Below, in pieces: positions 41,367 to 49,746 of a stretch of DNA of 64,000 nt. The translations under genes were made by a program, and so were the position numbers. The stretch spans positions 1-64,000 of the forward strand of contig NZ_WWEN01000001.1 in the NCBI RefSeq assembly GCF_009857745.1, in the 5' to 3' direction. Under the pieces are notes generated by a model that was not told where the DNA came from, made no database searches, and worked only from the letters and a program-made list of their open reading frames with translations. How positions within the stretch are numbered: position 1 is the first letter of the stretch; each line of letters opens with the position of its first letter. The stretch comes from Thalassovita mangrovi (GTDB lineage: Bacteria > Pseudomonadota > Alphaproteobacteria > Rhodobacterales > Rhodobacteraceae).

Positions 41367-42001
41367 AGTGGCGGGGCGCGCATATCCTGGTTTTGGGCGC
41401 GGCCTTGTCGGCTGCGGGCCAGCCGGCGCAGCCCAATGCGTTTTCCGAGGCGATTCAGGCCGCGCGCGACGGGCAGGCGGCGCAGGCGGTCAGGATGTTC
41501 CGCACCCTGGCGCAGGATCGCAACGGCGAGGCGCAGTATAACCTGGCGGTACTCTACGCCCGCGGCATCGGCGTGCCGCAAAGCGACGAAATGGCGCTTT
41601 ACTGGGCCTGGCGCGCCCGATTCACCGGGGTGAAGCGGGCCAAGCCGCTGACAAAATACCTCAGCCGCAGCGCCACGCCCGACCTGATGGAAAAGGTCCA
41701 GACGCGGCTGCGCGACGACCTGACCCAGAACATCAACGAGGGTCAGAAGGAAGCGATGCTCGCCCTCGGCCGGGTGTACCTGGAACTGACCGATCCGTCG
41801 GAACCGGAACTGGCGCTGGTCTGGTTCACCATCGCGGCGGCGCTGCAGCAGCCGCATGCCAGCACCTGGCGCGACGTGACGGCGCGCCAGCTCGACCAGG
41901 AACAGCGCCTGACCGCGCAGGAACGCGCCGCCAGCATCTATCAGCAATGGTGCGACGGCCACGGGCTCGATCACCCCGACCTGTGCAGCTACAACAGCTG
42001 A
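41363..42001 (+). CDS. Exported Sel1/TPR-like repeat protein
   Basis: The 212-residue protein begins with a likely signal peptide (ILVLGAALSAAGQPAQP). It contains Sel1-type helical repeats: AEAQYNLAVLYARGIGVPQS-like unit near residues 55-75 (here GEAQYNLAVLYARGIGVPQS) and KEAMLALGRVYLEL with WFTIAAALQQPHAS further on. Such repeats bind proteins. An exported Sel1 protein in a motility region might act at the motor or cell wall, but this is only inference. It is coupled to the gene at 40980 and converges with the acidic repeat gene 17 bp away. Confidence 0.8.
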   Translation: MKWRGAHILVLGAALSAAGQPAQPNAFSEAIQAARDGQAAQAVRMFRTLAQDRNGEAQYNLAVLYARGIGVPQSDEMALYWAWRARFTGVKRAKPLTKYLSRSATPDLMEKVQTRLRDDLTQNINEGQKEAMLALGRVYLELTDPSEPELALVWFTIAAALQQPHASTWRDVTARQLDQEQRLTAQERAASIYQQWCDGHGLDHPDLCSYNS

Positions 42002-42018
42002 CGGATGCGCGCGCCGCG

Positions 42019-45000
42019 TCACTGATCCGCCTTCGGAAATAGATTATACAGGTCGTCGAGCGTGGCCTTCTTCTTTCCTGCCGCGAAAGAGGCCGCGGTC
42101 GTGTCGGTCGCGGCCGGTTGCGTCGCGGGGGCATCCGGTACGGCGTGCGGTTCGGCAGGTTCGGGTGCATCGTCCAGCTCCTGAAGTGCCGACAGGTCGA
42201 AGGGTGCTTTCTGGTCGGTGACTTCTGGCTGTGGCGCGTCGTCCTCGGGCGTGTCCTCCAGCTCATCCAATACCGACAGGTCGGGGAAGGGGTGGGCAGG
42301 GGCGTCCGGCGCATCCGGCGCCTCGGTGACCTCGGGGCCGTCATCCAACTCGTCCAGTACTGACAAGTCGGCGGAAGGCTGTTCGGAAGTTTCCGTTGCA
42401 GCCTGTGTTTCAGCGGGTTCGGATATGTCGTCCGGTTCGTTCAGTTCGTCCGGGGCCGACAGATCGACGGGCTCGGGCTGGGCGGAAGATTCCTGTGCGT
42501 CCAGTGGGGCAATCGCTTCAGGCGCGTCCTCGGGGTCGGTTGCCTCGTGCGCGTCGTCCAGCTCCGCCAGTGCCGACAGGTCGGGCAGGTCGGATGCGGG
42601 GAACGGCTCCGCTTCCTCTGCCGGGGTTTCTGTCTCGCCAACGGCATCGGTATCCACGATCTCACCTTCTAGCGCATCGAGCGCCGAAAGCTCCGGGGTT
42701 TCGGGGGCATCTGCGTCGGCCGCCGCAAGGGCGTCGGCCGAGCCGTCCTCCGACATCGCCTGGCTGCTTGCCGCGGCCATCAGGGCCTCGAATTCCGAAA
42801 AATCCGGCTCCGCGGCCGGTTCGGGAATATCCGCCGACGGGTCTGTCAGGGCCGCTTCCGCATCGGCCGTGGGAGTTTCTTGCAGGTCAGGTTCATCCCG
42901 AGGTTCCGTGACCTCGACCTCGACCCCTGCTTCTGCCACGGCTTCGTTCTCAACGGTTTCCGCCTCCCCAGCCGGGGCCTGATCGCTTTCCAGCGCGACA
43001 TTTCCCATCAGGGCTTCGAATTCGGAATAGTCCGGTTCGGCCCCTGCATCGCCAGCCGTCGCGGTGTCGTCTTGAACAGCGGCAACTGTGTCCTGAGCCG
43101 CATGATCCGTCTGGGCATCATCGAGAACCGGCTCGGCAACTGCCCCACTGTCCGCCAGGTCATCCGCCACGTCGCCATGCGGATCCGTGGCGGTTTTGCT
43201 CGTAACCGATCCCATCAGCGCTTCGAACTCGGAATAATCCGGTTCGACGGTATCTCCAGCCGGATCTTCCGTTTGCGCCTGCTCCGTCCTGTCTTCCTCG
43301 GGGGCATCGTCCAGGGCGTCGAGGGCGGAGAGGTCAGGGATGGCGGTGTCCGCCGGTGCCTCCTCGGCGGAGGCATCAGCGCTGTTCTCTTTCGACAGGG
43401 CGCCCATCAAAGCGGAGAGGTCGTCCTCTGCCGTGTCTTCTTCAGACGCGTCAGACGCGTCGTCCAATGCGTCGAGTGCGGAGAGATCAAGGGCGTCGGT
43501 TGCCTTCGGTGCCTCTTCGGCGGCGGTTTCCACGCCGTCCTCATCCGACAGGGCATCCATCAGGGCTGAGAGATCGTCCTCTACCGTGTCCTCCTCGGCT
43601 GCGTCGTCCAATGCATCTAGCGCGGAGAAGTCGGGGGTGGCGGTTGTCTCCGGTGCGTCCTCGGCGGTGGTTTCCGCGCCGTCCTCTTCCGACAAGGCGT
43701 CCATCAGTGCGGAGAGTTCATCCTCTGTCGTGTTCTCGTCGGCGGTATCATCCAATGCATCGAGTGCAGAGAGATCGGAGGCGATGGTTGCCTCCGGCGC
43801 ATCTTCGGTCGCAGCTTCCTCGCCGTCCTCATCCGACAGGGCGTTCATCAGGGCGGAGAGATCGTCCTCTGCCGTGTCCTCTTCGGCGGCATCATCCAGA
43901 GCGTCGAGCGCGGAGAGATCGGGGGCGTTGGTTGCCTCCGGTGCCTCTTCGGTCGCAGTTACCGTGCCGTCCTCTTCCGACAGGGCGTTCATCAGGGCGG
44001 AGAGGTCGTCCTCTGCCGTGTTCTCGTCGGCGTCATCCAGGGCGTCGAGGGCGGAGAGATCGGGGGCGTTGGTTGCCTCCGGTGCCTCTTCGGTAGCGGC
44101 TTCTTCGCTGTCCTCTTCCGACAGGGCCCCCATCAGGACGGAGAGATCGTCTTCCGCCGTGTCTTCTTCGGGGGCTTCATCCAATGCGTCGAGCGCGGAG
44201 AGGTCCGGGGCGTTGGTTGCCTCTGGCGCTTCCCCGGTGGCGGCTTCTGCGCCGTCCTCAACCGACAGGGCGCTCATGAGGGCGGAAAGGTCATCCTCCT
44301 CCGTGTCCTCATCTGCATCGTCCAAGGCGGCGAGGGCGGAGAGGTCGGGGAGATTTGCTGTTGTCGGGGCGGTGGGTTTCTCCGCTTGGGCGGGGGATGA
44401 CGTGTTGCCGGTGCTCATCGCCGCCATCAGCGCGGTGAGGTCGTCGGAGCCGTCGTCGTCCGCATCCGCATCGTCGCTGCCCAGGTCGTTCAGCGCCGAC
44501 AGGTCGGGCATTTCGATCGCACCGCCGGGTTTGGCCGGGGCGGCAAGCTCGGCCAGGGCCGACAGGTCGATATCCGCCGCAGAGCCGCTTTCATCGTCAT
44601 CGTCGTCATCGGCCATCAGATCGTTCAGCCCGCCGAAGTCGATCTCGGCGGCGGGGGCGCGCTTGGGGGTGTCCTCCGGGGCGTCGTCATCATCGTCATC
44701 ATCGTCATCATCGTAATCGTCGTCATCGACGGCCAGCAGCGCATCGAGATCGCCGAAATCCACCTTGCCGGGCGTATCGGGCTTGGCCGGTTTCGCGGGG
44801 GCGTCGAGTTCGGCGGCGCTGCTTTCCACCGCGCCGAACAGCGCCCCGAGGCTGTCGAGATCGATCGAGGTGACCGTGCCCTGGTTCTCTGCCTTTTCGG
44901 GCGCGGGGGCGGGCTCGACGGGTTTTTCGACCTTGGGGGCCTTGCGCTTGCGCTTGCGGGTGGGGCGTTTGGGTTTCTGGCTGTCCTGCAGCAGCTTGAT

Positions 45001-45153
45001 CCGCGCCTGCAGCAGCAACACGCGGTTGTCGACCGTGCCTTCGAACCGCGCCGCTTCCTGCAGGGCCTCGGCGGCGTCGACGGTCGACATCTCTTCGACC
45101 GCCTTCAGAATTTTCGTGATGACCGCCGGTACACGTTTCGTTGGCCTGGCCAT
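42019..45153 (-). CDS. Giant acidic repeat protein in the flagellar sigma-54 regulon, unknown
   Basis: The 1044-residue protein has three parts. Residues 1-75 are helical and basic (MARPTKRVPAVITKILKAVE; RPTRKRKRKAPKVEKP). The bulk is extremely rich in Asp, Glu, Ala, Ser and Leu and repeats two alternating motifs, DLSALDALDD and DDLSALMNALS, in a unit of about 48 residues; I count 16 exact DLSAL and several variants, plus related EFEALM motifs. The last 20 residues turn basic again (GKKKATLDDLYNLFPKADQ). There is a poly-Asp run near residue 150. No enzyme or membrane domain is visible. The ATG at 45151-45153 has GAGGA upstream; the longer frame to 45372 crosses the promoter. It is divergent from flgB with its own sigma-54 promoter. 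Confidence 0.85.
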   Translation of the reverse strand: MARPTKRVPAVITKILKAVEEMSTVDAAEALQEAARFEGTVDNRVLLLQARIKLLQDSQKPKRPTRKRKRKAPKVEKPVEPAPAPEKAENQGTVTSIDLDSLGALFGAVESSAAELDAPAKPAKPDTPGKVDFGDLDALLAVDDDDYDDDDDDDDDDAPEDTPKRAPAAEIDFGGLNDLMADDDDDDESGSAADIDLSALAELAAPAKPGGAIEMPDLSALNDLGSDDADADDDGSDDLTALMAAMSTGNTSSPAQAEKPTAPTTANLPDLSALAALDDADEDTEEDDLSALMSALSVEDGAEAATGEAPEATNAPDLSALDALDEAPEEDTAEDDLSVLMGALSEEDSEEAATEEAPEATNAPDLSALDALDDADENTAEDDLSALMNALSEEDGTVTATEEAPEATNAPDLSALDALDDAAEEDTAEDDLSALMNALSDEDGEEAATEDAPEATIASDLSALDALDDTADENTTEDELSALMDALSEEDGAETTAEDAPETTATPDFSALDALDDAAEEDTVEDDLSALMDALSDEDGVETAAEEAPKATDALDLSALDALDDASDASEEDTAEDDLSALMGALSKENSADASAEEAPADTAIPDLSALDALDDAPEEDRTEQAQTEDPAGDTVEPDYSEFEALMGSVTSKTATDPHGDVADDLADSGAVAEPVLDDAQTDHAAQDTVAAVQDDTATAGDAGAEPDYSEFEALMGNVALESDQAPAGEAETVENEAVAEAGVEVEVTEPRDEPDLQETPTADAEAALTDPSADIPEPAAEPDFSEFEALMAAASSQAMSEDGSADALAAADADAPETPELSALDALEGEIVDTDAVGETETPAEEAEPFPASDLPDLSALAELDDAHEATDPEDAPEAIAPLDAQESSAQPEPVDLSAPDELNEPDDISEPAETQAATETSEQPSADLSVLDELDDGPEVTEAPDAPDAPAHPFPDLSVLDELEDTPEDDAPQPEVTDQKAPFDLSALQELDDAPEPAEPHAVPDAPATQPAATDTTAASFAAGKKKATLDDLYNLFPKADQ
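43290..44390 (-). repeat. Coding tandem repeats of about 144 bp in the acidic protein gene
   Basis: About eight units, each encoding one DLSALDALDD and one DDLSALMNALS motif. Unit DNA differs at many synonymous sites (for example the Ser-Ala-Leu-Asp-Ala codons vary between units), so the repeat is kept at protein level and is not a recent expansion. Ends are approximate. Confidence 0.75.
44682..44730. repeat. GTC/ATC trinucleotide tract encoding poly-Asp
   Basis: A nearly pure run of GTC and ATC triplets on the plus strand, encoding consecutive Asp residues with one Tyr in the acidic protein. Such a tract is prone to slippage in steps of three, which would change run length without a frameshift. 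Confidence 0.8.
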
Positions 45154-45175
45154 TCTGGGTCCTCGCTTCGCTCGG

Positions 45176-45193
45176 TTGGCATTGTCCTTGCAT
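45176..45193 (+). promoter_or_regulatory. Sigma-54 promoter for flgB operon
   Basis: TTGGCATTGTCCTTGCAT has GG and GC exactly 10 bases apart and matches TTGGCACGN4TTGCA except at two bases. The predicted start near 45203 leaves a leader of about 90 bases before flgB. Confidence 0.8.
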
Positions 45194-45232
45194 GGATCGC
45201 TTCGAGTGGCGCCCCGCCGGACAGAGCGAAGA

Positions 45233-45250
45233 TTGCAAGTATCGCACCAA
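45233..45250 (-). promoter_or_regulatory. Sigma-54 promoter for the acidic repeat protein
   Basis: On the minus strand: TTGGTGCGATACTTGCAA, with GG and GC 10 bases apart. The predicted start near 45222 leaves about 70 bases before the ATG at 45153. It faces the flgB promoter, so both transcripts cross the bases between them. Confidence 0.75.
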
Positions 45251-45293
45251 CCGGGCCGGGGCCTGAAAAAAACAGGAAGAAAGAGGACCAAAG

Positions 45294-45677
45294 ATGTCTG
45301 CCATCCGCGATCACCTGAACGTCCATGCCCAGGCGTTGCAGTTGCGTGAACAGCGCAACGGCATCCTGGCATCCAATATCGCCAACGCGGCGACGCCGGG
45401 CTTCAAGGCCCGCGACATCGATTTCCAGTCGGCGCTGACCCAGGCGATCGACGACAGCCAGATGTCGACGACGAATTCCGGCCATATCCCGCTGGGCGGC
45501 CAAGGCGGCGCACAGATGCTGTATCGCGATCCGACCATGACCTCGCTCGACGGCAACACGGTCGAACTGGCGGTGGAGCAAATGGAATTCGCCGAAAACA
45601 CCTATCGCTACCAGTCCAGCCTGGAATTCCTGAACAGCAAGATCCGCGGCCTGCACCAGGCGATGAGAGGAGAATAA
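45294..45677 (+). CDS. flgB: FlgB, proximal rod protein
   Basis: The 127-residue protein has the rod-family N-terminus RNGILASNIANAATPGFKARD and the C-terminal helix (FAENTYRYQSSLEFLNSKIR). FlgB forms part of the rod directly above FliE. AGAGGACC precedes the ATG. It is first in flgBCDEF, 2 bp before flgC, under a sigma-54 promoter. Confidence 0.96.
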   Translation: MSAIRDHLNVHAQALQLREQRNGILASNIANAATPGFKARDIDFQSALTQAIDDSQMSTTNSGHIPLGGQGGAQMLYRDPTMTSLDGNTVELAVEQMEFAENTYRYQSSLEFLNSKIRGLHQAMRGE

Positions 45678-45679
45678 CC

Positions 45680-46090
45680 ATGGCAATGAATGTCTTTGAC
45701 ATCTCCGCGCGCGCGATGTCGTCGCAGATGCTGCGGCTGAACACGGTGGCGAGCAACCTCGCCAACGCCAACACGGTCAGTTCCAGCGAGGAAGACGCCT
45801 ATCGCGCGATGCGCCCGGTGTTCGAGACCGAATTCGCCGACCAGATGAAGCAATCGGGCCTGGCCACCGTCAACGTGACCGACGTGGTGTCGCTGGACCG
45901 GGAGGTGAGCCGCAGCTTCCAGCCCGATCACCCGCTCGCCGATGAGGAAGGCTATGTCTACGAGGCGGCGGTCAACACCGATGAGGAAATGGTCGAGATG
46001 ATGGAAGCCAGCCGCCAGTACCAGAACACGCTGGAGGCGGTGTCGACGATCCGCAACCTGATGGCAAAAACGATGAGGATGGGTCAATGA
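45680..46090 (+). CDS. flgC: FlgC, proximal rod protein
   Basis: The 136-residue protein has ARAMSSQMLRLNTVASNLAN at the start and the C-terminal rod signature EMVEMMEASRQYQNTLEAVS. It overlaps flgD by 4 bp. Confidence 0.97.
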   Translation: MAMNVFDISARAMSSQMLRLNTVASNLANANTVSSSEEDAYRAMRPVFETEFADQMKQSGLATVNVTDVVSLDREVSRSFQPDHPLADEEGYVYEAAVNTDEEMVEMMEASRQYQNTLEAVSTIRNLMAKTMRMGQ

Positions 46091-46761
46091 GCGTGACCTC
46101 GATTGATTACAGCAGCCTGCGCAGCGCCAGCGATATCTCCACGACGGCTGCGACCTCGACCGTCACCGATGCCAGCGACATGGGCAGCACCGATTTCCTG
46201 ACCCTGCTGACGACGCAGCTGCAGAACCAGGACCCGTTCCAGCCGATGGAAAACGGCGAATTCCTGGGCCAGCTGGCGCAGATGTCGACGGTGGGCGGGA
46301 TCGACGATCTGAATGAAACCCTGTCGAGCATGGCGTCCCAGATGAGCGGATCGCTGATCAGCCAGGCGTCGAGCATGCTGGGGCAGAGCGCGCTGGTCAC
46401 CGGTTCGGTGGCGCGGCCCGATGAAACCGGCCTCGTGGCCGGCCGCGTCGAGCTGGACGATTTCGCCGATACGATGGTGATCGAATACGCCGATGCAGAA
46501 TCCGGCGAGGTGCTGCACAGCGAAACGCTGACCAACCAATATGCTGGCGGGATTGACTTTTCCTGGGATGAAGCCCCCACCGACGGGCGCCAGATCAGGA
46601 TAAATGTGAACGCGACCTACGAAGATGGCACGGTTGATGCATCGACCCAGGTATATGCCGAGATCGAAGGCGTCGAAGTGGATTCCTCATCGGGGGGAAT
46701 GACGCTGCAGGTTAAGGATTACGGGGCCTTCCTTGGCTCGGAAATTACCGCTCTGCGCTAA
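46087..46761 (+). CDS. flgD: FlgD, hook-capping protein
   Basis: FlgD caps the growing hook. The 224-residue protein shows the family core DFLTLLTTQLQNQDPFQPME followed by EFLGQLAQMSTVGGIDDLNE, then the beta-rich FLG-type and tudor-like domains. It is 37 bp before flgE. Confidence 0.96.
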   Translation: MSVTSIDYSSLRSASDISTTAATSTVTDASDMGSTDFLTLLTTQLQNQDPFQPMENGEFLGQLAQMSTVGGIDDLNETLSSMASQMSGSLISQASSMLGQSALVTGSVARPDETGLVAGRVELDDFADTMVIEYADAESGEVLHSETLTNQYAGGIDFSWDEAPTDGRQIRINVNATYEDGTVDASTQVYAEIEGVEVDSSSGGMTLQVKDYGAFLGSEITALR

Positions 46762-46798
46762 GCGCTGAAATCAGAGTTCGCAACCTAAGAGGACGCAC

Positions 46799-48058
46799 AT
46801 GACCAGTTCTATCTCTTTGTCGGGTCTTAACGCCGCGCAAGCGGACCTGAGAACGACGTCGAACAACATCGCCAACGCCAACACTTACGGTTTCCATGCC
46901 AGCCGGACCGAATTCGCGGACCTGTTCACGCGTTCGGCCTTTTCGGCCTCGGGCACCGAAAGCGGCTCCGGCGTCCGGGTCCATACCGTGCGTCAGAGCT
47001 TTTCGCAGGGTCCGGTGAACCAGACCTCCAACACGCTTGACCTGGCGCTGCAGGGGCAGGGGTTCTTCGCGGTCAGCGACGCCGTGACCGACGGCAACCT
47101 GACCTATACCCGCGCCGGCGCCTTTGGCGTCGATGCAGAAGGCTATATCGTGAACGCCTCGGGCGGCTACCTGCAAGGGTACCCGACCAACGCCGACGGC
47201 AGCATCGCGACCTCGCTGGAACTGCAGCAGATGCGGATCCCGTCGACCGTCGGCGATCCGCAGGCCACCACCGCTGTCGATCTGTCGGTGAACCTGCCCT
47301 TCGGCGCGGAAGGGGTCGGCAACCAGGACGCGGTGCCGCCGACCAACGCTTTCGACCCGGCTGACGATACCAGCTATGCGTTTTCGGCCGATGTGAACGT
47401 CTGGAACAATGACGGCGAAGCGATGCCGGCGAAGGTGTTCTTCATCCAGGTGCAGGAACCCACTGCGGGCGATCCCTCGACCACCTATGAAATGCGTATG
47501 GAAGTGGATGGCGAGGTTCTGACCACCACCCCGGCGACCGCCGCGCAGATCAACTTCGACGAATACGGCACCCCCACCTCGACCATCGCGCCGATGGATT
47601 TTTCCAGCACCAGCTGGAACCTCAGCCTCGATCTGACCGATACCGAGATGAGCGACGACACCTACCAGGTGCTGAGCAGCGCGCATGACGGCGAACGCCC
47701 GCGCGGCCTGTCGGGTCTGGAAGTCGGCGATGACGGCGTGGTCTGGGCCTCTTATGCGGGCAACCAGGCGATTTCGCTGGGCCAGCTGGCGATTGCCAAC
47801 TTCCCCAACTCGCAGGGTCTGAAACAGCTGGGTGAATCCAGCTACGCCCAGACGGTTGAATCCGGCGATGCGCTGATGGGGCAGGCCGGCAGCGACGGTT
47901 TCGGCAAGGTCGATTCCGGTGCTCTGGAAATGTCGAACGTGGACCTGACCTCGGAACTGGTGAACCTGATCACCGCGCAGCGGAACTATCAGGCATCGGC
48001 CAAGGCTCTGGAAACCTCGAATTCGGTGACCCAGACCATCATGAACATCCGGGGCTGA
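46799..48058 (+). CDS. flgE: FlgE, flagellar hook protein
   Basis: The 419-residue protein builds the hook. N-terminal SLSGLNAAQADLRTTSNNIA and the C-terminal SNVDLTSELVNLITAQRNYQ are the two halves of the D0 domain; between them are ALQGQGFFAVSD and the beta-domains. AGAGGA precedes the ATG. Confidence 0.97.
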   Translation: MTSSISLSGLNAAQADLRTTSNNIANANTYGFHASRTEFADLFTRSAFSASGTESGSGVRVHTVRQSFSQGPVNQTSNTLDLALQGQGFFAVSDAVTDGNLTYTRAGAFGVDAEGYIVNASGGYLQGYPTNADGSIATSLELQQMRIPSTVGDPQATTAVDLSVNLPFGAEGVGNQDAVPPTNAFDPADDTSYAFSADVNVWNNDGEAMPAKVFFIQVQEPTAGDPSTTYEMRMEVDGEVLTTTPATAAQINFDEYGTPTSTIAPMDFSSTSWNLSLDLTDTEMSDDTYQVLSSAHDGERPRGLSGLEVGDDGVVWASYAGNQAISLGQLAIANFPNSQGLKQLGESSYAQTVESGDALMGQAGSDGFGKVDSGALEMSNVDLTSELVNLITAQRNYQASAKALETSNSVTQTIMNIRG

Positions 48059-48082
48059 TCCGGACCAAGCTAGGCTGAACCC

Positions 48083-48850
48083 ATGGACCGCATGATCTAT
48101 ACCGCGCTGAATGCCCTCTCCAACCAGAGGGACCAGCGCGTGACCCAGGCGCAAAACCTGGCCAACCAGAACGTGCCGGGGTTCCGCCGCGACCTCAACA
48201 ACGAGGGCGAGGCTTGGTTTGCGGGGGCGCTGAACACCGAAATGGTGCGCGCCTTCCAGACAGAAACGGGGCCGGCCGGATTTTCCGAAGAATCCGGCCC
48301 GCTGCAACAGACCGGGTCCGATCTCGATATCGCGGTGATCGACGAAGGCTATTTCTATGTCCGCCCCGACGGGATCGGCGATCCCGCGCTGTCGCGGCGC
48401 GGCGACCTGCGCCGGACGGTGGACGGCACGCTGGCCAACGGGGCGGGCGACACCATCCTCGACACCAACATGCAGCCGGTCCAGGTGCCGGAATACCGTG
48501 AAATCCAGATCACCGATATCGGCGAGATCTGGGTTGATCCGATCGACGCCAATCCCAACGATCCGCCAATTCTTGTCGGCACGCTGGCCACGGTCATTCC
48601 CGATCCCAATCAGCAGCTGCTGAAGGGCGGTGACGGCCAGATCCGCAATGCCGACGGCACCGTGCCGCCGCCCAACCAGCTGGCCAGCCTGTCGCAGGGC
48701 GTGCTGGAAGGCAGCAACGTGAACACGGTCGAGGAACTGGTCAATTCGATCGAGATGCAACGCAGTTTCGAACTGGGCATCCGCATGGTGTCCACCGCCA
48801 GCAAGCTGGACGAGGCGGGCGAACGCCTGCTGCGCGCGCCTGACGCGTGA
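48083..48850 (+). CDS. flgF: FlgF, proximal rod protein
   Basis: The 255-residue protein begins MDRMIYTALNALSNQRDQRV and has the rod-family IAVIDEGYFYVRPDG and the C-terminal EGSNVNTVEELVNSIEMQRS. It is last in flgBCDEF; the next gene, flgG, has its own sigma-54 promoter. Confidence 0.95.
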   Translation: MDRMIYTALNALSNQRDQRVTQAQNLANQNVPGFRRDLNNEGEAWFAGALNTEMVRAFQTETGPAGFSEESGPLQQTGSDLDIAVIDEGYFYVRPDGIGDPALSRRGDLRRTVDGTLANGAGDTILDTNMQPVQVPEYREIQITDIGEIWVDPIDANPNDPPILVGTLATVIPDPNQQLLKGGDGQIRNADGTVPPPNQLASLSQGVLEGSNVNTVEELVNSIEMQRSFELGIRMVSTASKLDEAGERLLRAPDA

Positions 48851-48881
48851 TAATTTCCCGATAAAACGCCCGTAATCCTGC

Positions 48882-48898
48882 TTGGCACGGCACTTGCA
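48882..48898 (+). promoter_or_regulatory. Sigma-54 promoter for flgG operon
   Basis: TTGGCACGGCACTTGCA is a full match to TTGGCACGN4TTGCA. It lies 48 bases upstream of flgG, with a predicted start near 48909. Confidence 0.9.
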
Positions 48899-48945
48899 CC
48901 TGTAATCGCAACACAGGTGAGAAAGCCGCTCTAAGGAGGATTGGC

Positions 48946-49734
48946 ATGTCAACCAATGCAATGCACGTGGCCAAAACCGGCCTCAACGCCCAGCAGTCGC
49001 GGATCCAGGTGATTTCCAACAACCTGGCCAACGTGAACACGACCGGGTTCAAGCGCGACCGCGCGAATTTCGAGACGCTGCTGTATCAGACCGTCCGGCC
49101 GGCCGGGGCGCAGACCTCGGAAACCACCGAACTGACCGCAGGGTCGGAAATCGGCACCGGCGTGCGCATGGTGAACACCGAAAAGATCTTCCAGCAGGGC
49201 AGCCTGACCGAAACCGGCAACGCGCTGGATCTCGCCATCAACGGCGAAGGCTTCTTCCAGGTGCTGCTGCCGGACGGGCAGATGGGCTATACCCGCAACG
49301 GCACCTTCGGGATGAATTCCGAAGGCTTGCTGACCACCGCCAGCGGCTATGCGGTGCAGCCCGAAATCTACATCCCCGAGAATGTCGTCGACATCAACAT
49401 TTCCAGCGACGGTATCGTCAGCGTGATGCAGCCCGGCGATACCCAGGCGCAGGAAATCGGTCAGCTGACCGTGGCGCGTTTCGTCAACCCGCGCGGGCTG
49501 AGCCCGATCGGCGAAAACTTCTCGGTCGAAACCACGGCCAGCGGCGCCCCGGTGGTTACGACCCCGATGGAGGACGGATCCGGCAAGCTGATCCAGGGTT
49601 CGCTGGAAGCCTCCAACGTGAACGTGGTGCAGGAACTGGTGGAAATGATCGAGGCGCAGCGCGCCTATGAGGTGAACTCGAAATCGATCTCGGCCACCGA
49701 CGAAATGCTGCGCTTCCTGTCCAACAAGCTGTAA
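48946..49734 (+). CDS. flgG: FlgG, distal rod protein
   Basis: The 262-residue protein shows AKTGLNAQQSRIQVISNNLA, LAINGEGFFQVLLPDG, and the C-terminal EASNVNVVQELVEMIEAQRA. AAGGAGG precedes the ATG. It is the first gene of flgGHIJKL. Confidence 0.97.
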   Translation: MSTNAMHVAKTGLNAQQSRIQVISNNLANVNTTGFKRDRANFETLLYQTVRPAGAQTSETTELTAGSEIGTGVRMVNTEKIFQQGSLTETGNALDLAINGEGFFQVLLPDGQMGYTRNGTFGMNSEGLLTTASGYAVQPEIYIPENVVDINISSDGIVSVMQPGDTQAQEIGQLTVARFVNPRGLSPIGENFSVETTASGAPVVTTPMEDGSGKLIQGSLEASNVNVVQELVEMIEAQRAYEVNSKSISATDEMLRFLSNKL

Positions 49735-49746
49735 GGAGAGACAGCT

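Noticed and set aside
43290-44390. Regular repeats considered as a CRISPR array
   Set aside because: The repeats are in frame inside one gene, about 144 bp long, with no constant repeat/unique spacer pattern and no cas genes.
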